In this document: one piece after another, positions 60,278-64,000 of the stretch | Layout of the letters: each line of letters starts with the position of its first letter | Numbering within the stretch: position 1 is the first letter of the stretch | Program-made: the position numbers and the translations under genes | Notes under the pieces: generated by a model | The model's database searches: none | Told to the model about the DNA's origin: nothing | The model's input: only the letters and a program-made list of their open reading frames with translations | Assembly: GCA_000719695.1 (NCBI GenBank) | Contig: JOHN01000018.1 | Coordinates: forward strand, 60,095 to 124,094 | DNA: 64,000 nucleotides | Direction of reading: 5' to 3' | DNA from: Streptomyces sp. NRRL F-6131 | GTDB taxonomy: Bacteria; Actinomycetota; Actinomycetes; Streptomycetales; Streptomycetaceae

Positions 60278-60298
60278 CTTGCAGAAACTTTCTGCAAG
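60278..60298. promoter_or_regulatory. MalR-type operator upstream of malE
   Basis: A perfect palindrome CTTGCAGAAA-C-TTTCTGCAAG (60278-60298) of the LacI-family type. It lies 141 bp before malE ATG 60439. Streptomyces MalR is known to repress malEFG through CTTGCAG-type repeats, and maltose relieves this. The TTGC core words also recur nearby (60239-60252). Confidence 0.8.
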
Positions 60299-60438
60299 GG
60301 CTTTCCGTGGCTGTTGCCCCGCTGTTAACTTCCTTCCCGAGCCCGGCGGCAGCAACGGTGCGGTCGGCGCGAGGCAAGGCAGCCATTATGCGCCTGTCTC
60401 CCACTTTTTCGGGCACCCCCACCCTCCAAGGAGTTCTC

Positions 60439-61716
60439 ATGCGGCGTGGCATCGCGGCCTCTGCCCTCGTTGTGGCCCTCGCGGTCTCGATGGCTGCCTG
60501 TAGCAGCAGCGGCTCCAGCTCGGACGGCAAGGCCGACGGGCCGGTCACCCTCACCTACTGGGACACCTCGAACGCCACCAACGAGGCGCCGAACTACCAG
60601 GAGCTCGTCAAGAAGTTCGAGGCGGCCAACCCGAACGTCAAGGTCGACTTCGTCAACGTGCCGTTCGACCAGGCGCAGAACAAGCTCCAGACCGCCATGG
60701 GGGCCAAGGGCGCGCCGGACGCGTTCCGCTCCGAGGTCGGCTGGACCGCCGCCTTCGCCAAGGCCGGCTACCTGGAGCCGCTGGACGGCACCCCGGCCGC
60801 CGCGGACACCGCCAAGTTCCAGCCCAGCCTGATCCAGCAGGCCAGCTACCAGGGCAAGCTGTACGGCGTTCCGCTGGTCACCGACACCCTCGGCCTGCTG
60901 TACAACAAGGAGATCTTCGCCAAGGCCGGCATCACCGCCGCGCCCACCACCTGGGACGAGCTCAAGACGGTCGCCGCCACGGTCAAGGAGAAGGCCGGCG
61001 TCGACGGCTTCTGGCTGAAGGCCGCCGACGGCTACTACGCGATGCCGTTCCTGTTCGGCGAGGGCACCGACACGGTCGACGCCAAGGGCAAGAAGATCAC
61101 CGTCGCCGGCCCCGAGGCCGCCAAGGCCGTCGAGACCTACAAGTCCCTGTTCACCGCACCCGGCACCGCCAAGGCCGACGTCACCACCGACGCCTACGCG
61201 CACATGATGGACGCCTTCAACAGCGGCAAGGTCGCGGCGATCGTCCAGGGCCCCTGGGAGATCACCAACATCTACAAGGGCTCGGCCTTCGCGGACAAGA
61301 ACAACCTCGGCATCGCGCCCGTCCCGGGCGGCGCCGCGGGCAAGGGCGGCGCGCCGACCGGCGGCCACAACATCTCCGTCTACGCCGGTGCCGACCAGGC
61401 CCACAAGGCCGCCGCCGAGAAGTTCGCCGCCTTCATGACCTCGGCCGAGAGCCAGGCCTTCATCGCGCAGAAGAACTCCACCCTGCCGACCCGCGAGGAC
61501 GCCTTCACACCCGAGGTCAAGGCCGACCCCGGCATCGCCGGCTTCCAGTCGGTGCTGTCGAGCGCCAAGCCGCGCCCCGAACTGCCCGAGTACAGCTCGC
61601 TGTTCGCTTCGCTGGGCACCAACCTCGGCAAGATCGTCCAGGGCACCTCGACCCAGGACGGCCTGAACACCGTCGCCACCGACTACGCCAAGCTCCTCCC
61701 GGGCTTCACCAAGTAG
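60439..61716 (+). CDS. malE: Maltose/maltodextrin-binding lipoprotein
   Basis: A 425-residue extracellular solute-binding protein (family 1). The signal peptide ends in a lipobox SMAAC with Cys21, so the mature protein is tethered to the membrane surface. VTLTYWDTSNATNEA starts the mature domain; VKVDFVNVPFDQAQNKLQ, GVPLVTDTLGLLYNKEIF and VAAIVQGPWEITN are typical of MalE. AAGGAG lies 5 nt before ATG 60439. A hairpin after the gene separates it from malFG. MalR control is expected from the upstream operator. Trehalose or other alpha-glucosides are possible substrates as well. Confidence 0.93.
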   Translation: MRRGIAASALVVALAVSMAACSSSGSSSDGKADGPVTLTYWDTSNATNEAPNYQELVKKFEAANPNVKVDFVNVPFDQAQNKLQTAMGAKGAPDAFRSEVGWTAAFAKAGYLEPLDGTPAAADTAKFQPSLIQQASYQGKLYGVPLVTDTLGLLYNKEIFAKAGITAAPTTWDELKTVAATVKEKAGVDGFWLKAADGYYAMPFLFGEGTDTVDAKGKKITVAGPEAAKAVETYKSLFTAPGTAKADVTTDAYAHMMDAFNSGKVAAIVQGPWEITNIYKGSAFADKNNLGIAPVPGGAAGKGGAPTGGHNISVYAGADQAHKAAAEKFAAFMTSAESQAFIAQKNSTLPTREDAFTPEVKADPGIAGFQSVLSSAKPRPELPEYSSLFASLGTNLGKIVQGTSTQDGLNTVATDYAKLLPGFTK

Positions 61717-61727
61717 TCCCTCCGCAG

Positions 61728-61763
61728 CCGTCCGGCCCGCCTCCCCCACGGCGGGCCGGACGG
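61728..61763 (+). terminator. Intercistronic hairpin between malE and malF
   Basis: A perfect 14-bp stem (61728-61741 with 61750-61763) with an 8-nt loop, 11 bp after the malE stop. Such hairpins reduce read-through or stabilise upstream mRNA, so malE is probably expressed more strongly than malFG. Confidence 0.8.
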
Positions 61764-61824
61764 CCGGACCCGTAGCAGCAGTCGCCGAAGCGAGGCGGCG
61801 GACCTCCCCGAGAAGGTGTCGAAC

Positions 61825-62829
61825 ATGTCAGTCGCCGTGCAGGGCGCCACCGGCCAGGGCAGCCGGCAGCGCGATCCGCGTCCGGGCCTGATGGAGCGCT
61901 TCAAGCGCTCGTACGCCAAGCACTGGTACGCCTACGCGATGATCGCGCCGGTCGCGCTCGTCCTCGGCGTCCTGGTGCTCTACCCGCTCGCCGAGGGGAT
62001 CTGGCTCACCCTCACCGACGCCAACAGCCTCAACGCCGCCCGCAAGATCGGCGTCAACGAGATCCCGGCGAGCTACCACTTCGTCGGCTTCGACAACTAC
62101 GCCGACATCCTCTGGGGCCCCGGCTCGTACGACCGCTTCTGGTCGCACTTCGTCTGGACCATCGCCTGGACGGCGCTCTGCGTCGGGCTGCACTACACCA
62201 TCGGCCTCGGCCTCGCCCTGCTGCTCAACCAGAAGCTCCGCGGCCGCGCCGTCTACCGGATGCTGCTGATCCTGCCCTGGGCCGTGCCGACCTTCGTCAC
62301 CGTCTTCTCCTGGCGGCTGATGCTCGCCGACGGCGGCGCCGTCAACGGCCTGCTCTCCGCCCTGCACCTGCCCGAGCCCGGCTGGCTGGACGACCCGCTG
62401 GCCCAGAAGGCCGCCGCCGTCCTGGTCAACACCTGGGTCGGCGTGCCGTTCATGATGATCTCGCTGCTCGGCGGACTCCAGTCGATCCCGGCCGAGCTGT
62501 ACGAGGCCGCCGAGATGGACGGCGCCACCGCCTGGCAGCGGTTCCGCCACGTCACCCTGCCCGGGCTGCGCACGGTGTCCTCGACCGTCGTCCTGCTCGG
62601 CGTGATCTGGACGTTCAACCAGTTCGCCGTCATCTTCCTGCTGTTCGGCGGCTCCGGCGCGCCCGACGCCCAGCTGCTGGTCACCTGGGCCTACCGCCTC
62701 GGCTTCGGCCAGCAGCCGCGGGACTACGCGCAGTCCGCCGCCTACGGCGTGATCCTGCTCTCCATCCTGATCGTCTTCACCGGCTTCTACCGCCGCTGGC
62801 TCGCCCGCAACGAGCGGGCGAACGGCTGA
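61825..62829 (+). CDS. malF: Maltose ABC importer permease MalF
   Basis: A 334-residue membrane permease with six helices. The EAA loop is YEAAEMDGATAWQRFRHVTLPGL and the preceding GVPFMMISLLGGLQSIPAEL is a conserved patch. With MalG it forms the channel for maltodextrin; the ATPase MsiK is encoded elsewhere in streptomycetes and is shared by several sugar systems. ATG 61825 has AGAAGG 8 nt upstream; GTG 61816 is less likely. It starts 61 bp after the malE hairpin. Confidence 0.93.
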   Translation: MSVAVQGATGQGSRQRDPRPGLMERFKRSYAKHWYAYAMIAPVALVLGVLVLYPLAEGIWLTLTDANSLNAARKIGVNEIPASYHFVGFDNYADILWGPGSYDRFWSHFVWTIAWTALCVGLHYTIGLGLALLLNQKLRGRAVYRMLLILPWAVPTFVTVFSWRLMLADGGAVNGLLSALHLPEPGWLDDPLAQKAAAVLVNTWVGVPFMMISLLGGLQSIPAELYEAAEMDGATAWQRFRHVTLPGLRTVSSTVVLLGVIWTFNQFAVIFLLFGGSGAPDAQLLVTWAYRLGFGQQPRDYAQSAAYGVILLSILIVFTGFYRRWLARNERANG

Positions 62830-62867
62830 CCCCGGCGCAGCCGGCGACCACGAAGGAGGCACCCCCG

Positions 62868-63779
62868 ATGAGCACCACCACCGACCGACCCACCCCGCTC
62901 GCCGCCCGCGCCGCGGCGCCCGCCGCCCGGCCGGCCAAGACCCGCGGCCGCGACGAGACCGGTCCGCTCGCCAAGACCCTGATGCACGGCGCGCTGACCC
63001 TGGCCAGCCTGATCGCCCTGTTCCCGGTGGCGTGGATCCTCTACGTCTCGCTCGGCCCGGACAAGACCGACTACCTGCACCCCGGCGCCATCCTCGACAA
63101 GATGACGCTGTCGAACTACCACACGGTGCTGTTCGACACCGACTTCTTCAGCTGGTTCGGCAACGCCTTCCTGGTCTCCGGCGTCACCACCGTGTTCGGC
63201 GTGCTGATCGCCGCCTCCACCGGCTACGCCGTCTCCCGGATGCGCTTCCCCGGCCACCGGCCGCTGATGTGGTCGCTGCTGGTCACCCAGATGTTCCCGA
63301 TCGCGGTGCTGATCGTGCCGATGTACACGATCCTCTCCGAGCTCGACCTGCTGGACAGCTACCTCGGTCTGATCCTGGTCTACTCGACCACCACCGTGCC
63401 GTACTGCGCCTGGCTGCTGAAGGGCTACTTCGACACCATCCCGGTGGAGATCGACGAGGCCGGCCGGGTCGACGGGCTCAGCCCGTTCGGCACCTTCTGG
63501 CGACTGGTGCTGCCGCTCGCCCGCCCGGGCCTGGCGGTGGCCGCGTTCTACTCCTTCCTCACCGCCTGGGCCGAGGTCGCCTTCGCCTCCACCTTCATGC
63601 TCAGCTCCGACAAGTACACGCTGGCCGTCGGCCTGCAGACCTTCGTCAGCGAGCACGACGCGCAGTGGAACCTGATGGCCGCGACCGCCGTGCTGATCGC
63701 GATCCCCTCCTCGGTCCTCTTCTACCTGGTGCAGCGTCACCTGGTGACCGGGCTGACCGCCGGCGCCTCGAAGTCCTGA
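62868..63779 (+). CDS. malG: Maltose ABC importer permease MalG
   Basis: A 303-residue permease with six helices. The EAA loop is IDEAGRVDGLSPFGTFWRLVLPLARPG, with EAGRVDGLSPFGTF as core. The MFPIAVLIVPMYTILSELDLL segment is also typical. GAAGGAGG precedes ATG 62868. It lies 38 bp after malF. No ATPase gene follows in the window, which agrees with the shared MsiK ATPase known in streptomycetes. An alpha-glucosidase gene follows after 59 bp. Confidence 0.93.
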   Translation: MSTTTDRPTPLAARAAAPAARPAKTRGRDETGPLAKTLMHGALTLASLIALFPVAWILYVSLGPDKTDYLHPGAILDKMTLSNYHTVLFDTDFFSWFGNAFLVSGVTTVFGVLIAASTGYAVSRMRFPGHRPLMWSLLVTQMFPIAVLIVPMYTILSELDLLDSYLGLILVYSTTTVPYCAWLLKGYFDTIPVEIDEAGRVDGLSPFGTFWRLVLPLARPGLAVAAFYSFLTAWAEVAFASTFMLSSDKYTLAVGLQTFVSEHDAQWNLMAATAVLIAIPSSVLFYLVQRHLVTGLTAGASKS

Positions 63780-63820
63780 CCGGCCGACGCCCCCGCCCCA
63801 CCGACCGCTCCGCCTCCTAG

Positions 63821-64000
<180 letters not shown>

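Overview
The window is chromosomal DNA of a high-GC actinomycete of the family Streptomycetaceae (Streptomyces or Kitasatospora). Evidence: GC-rich third codon positions, frequent GTG and TTG starts, tight GTGA/ATGA gene overlaps, T-tract-poor GC hairpins as terminators, and family-typical content such as a hopanoid cluster, gluABCD, maltose uptake genes, a modular chitinase, a terpene synthase and a LAL-type regulator. No transposase, integrase, CRISPR array or origin was seen.

Layout. (1) 1-5607 looks like a DNA-modification or phage-defence island. A rightward operon (C-terminal part of a probable GHKL/HATPase-type protein, an orphan protein, a DUF6339-like protein) converges on a leftward operon of a Vsr-type endonuclease, a C5-cytosine methyltransferase homologue whose catalytic Cys is replaced by Arg, and an intact C5-cytosine methyltransferase. 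(2) 5642-9353 holds an APC permease, tRNA-Leu(GAG) with its terminator, an anti-sigma-like ATPase and IPP isomerase. (3) 9705-15374 is a surface-glycopolymer or lipid operon: nucleotidyltransferase, glycerol-1-phosphate-dehydrogenase-like enzyme, CDP-alcohol phosphatidyltransferase, GT2 and a TagGH-type exporter. (4) 15634-27877 is the hopanoid operon hpnC-hpnD-hpnE-polyprenyl synthase-shc-hpnG-hpnH-dxs-aminotransferase. Its cyclase gene carries the only TTA codon I found in an annotated gene here. (5) 27950-32822 has small genes, a PAP2 phosphatase, an SDR, a one-chain double MarR regulator and an aldo-keto reductase.

(6) 33094-40436 has an asymmetric heterodimeric ABC exporter with a tiny coupled ORF between its genes, then a LapA-like protein and the glutamate-type uptake system gluABCD. 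(7) 40586-44075 is a probable sulfur module (LysR regulator, cysteine-dioxygenase family enzyme, YeiH-type exporter) followed by a spermidine-synthase-like protein. (8) 44109-54081 has a secreted CBM2-FnIII-FnIII-GH18 chitinase with a DasR-like site upstream, an unknown repeat protein, a TetR regulator, a Nudix hydrolase, a serine hydrolase, an NTF2-like protein and an aldehyde dehydrogenase. (9) 54360-58732 is a class I terpene synthase divergent from a large ATP-binding LuxR-like regulator. (10) 59044-64000 is galM and then malEFG plus the start of an alpha-glucosidase gene, behind a perfect MalR-type palindrome.

Isoprenoid chemistry recurs: idi, dxs, the squalene and hopene enzymes, a polyprenyl synthase and a terpene synthase lie within about 47 kb. 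Functions are read from motifs and context only. No database search was run, and start codons were chosen from ribosome-binding sites, overlaps and usual family lengths.
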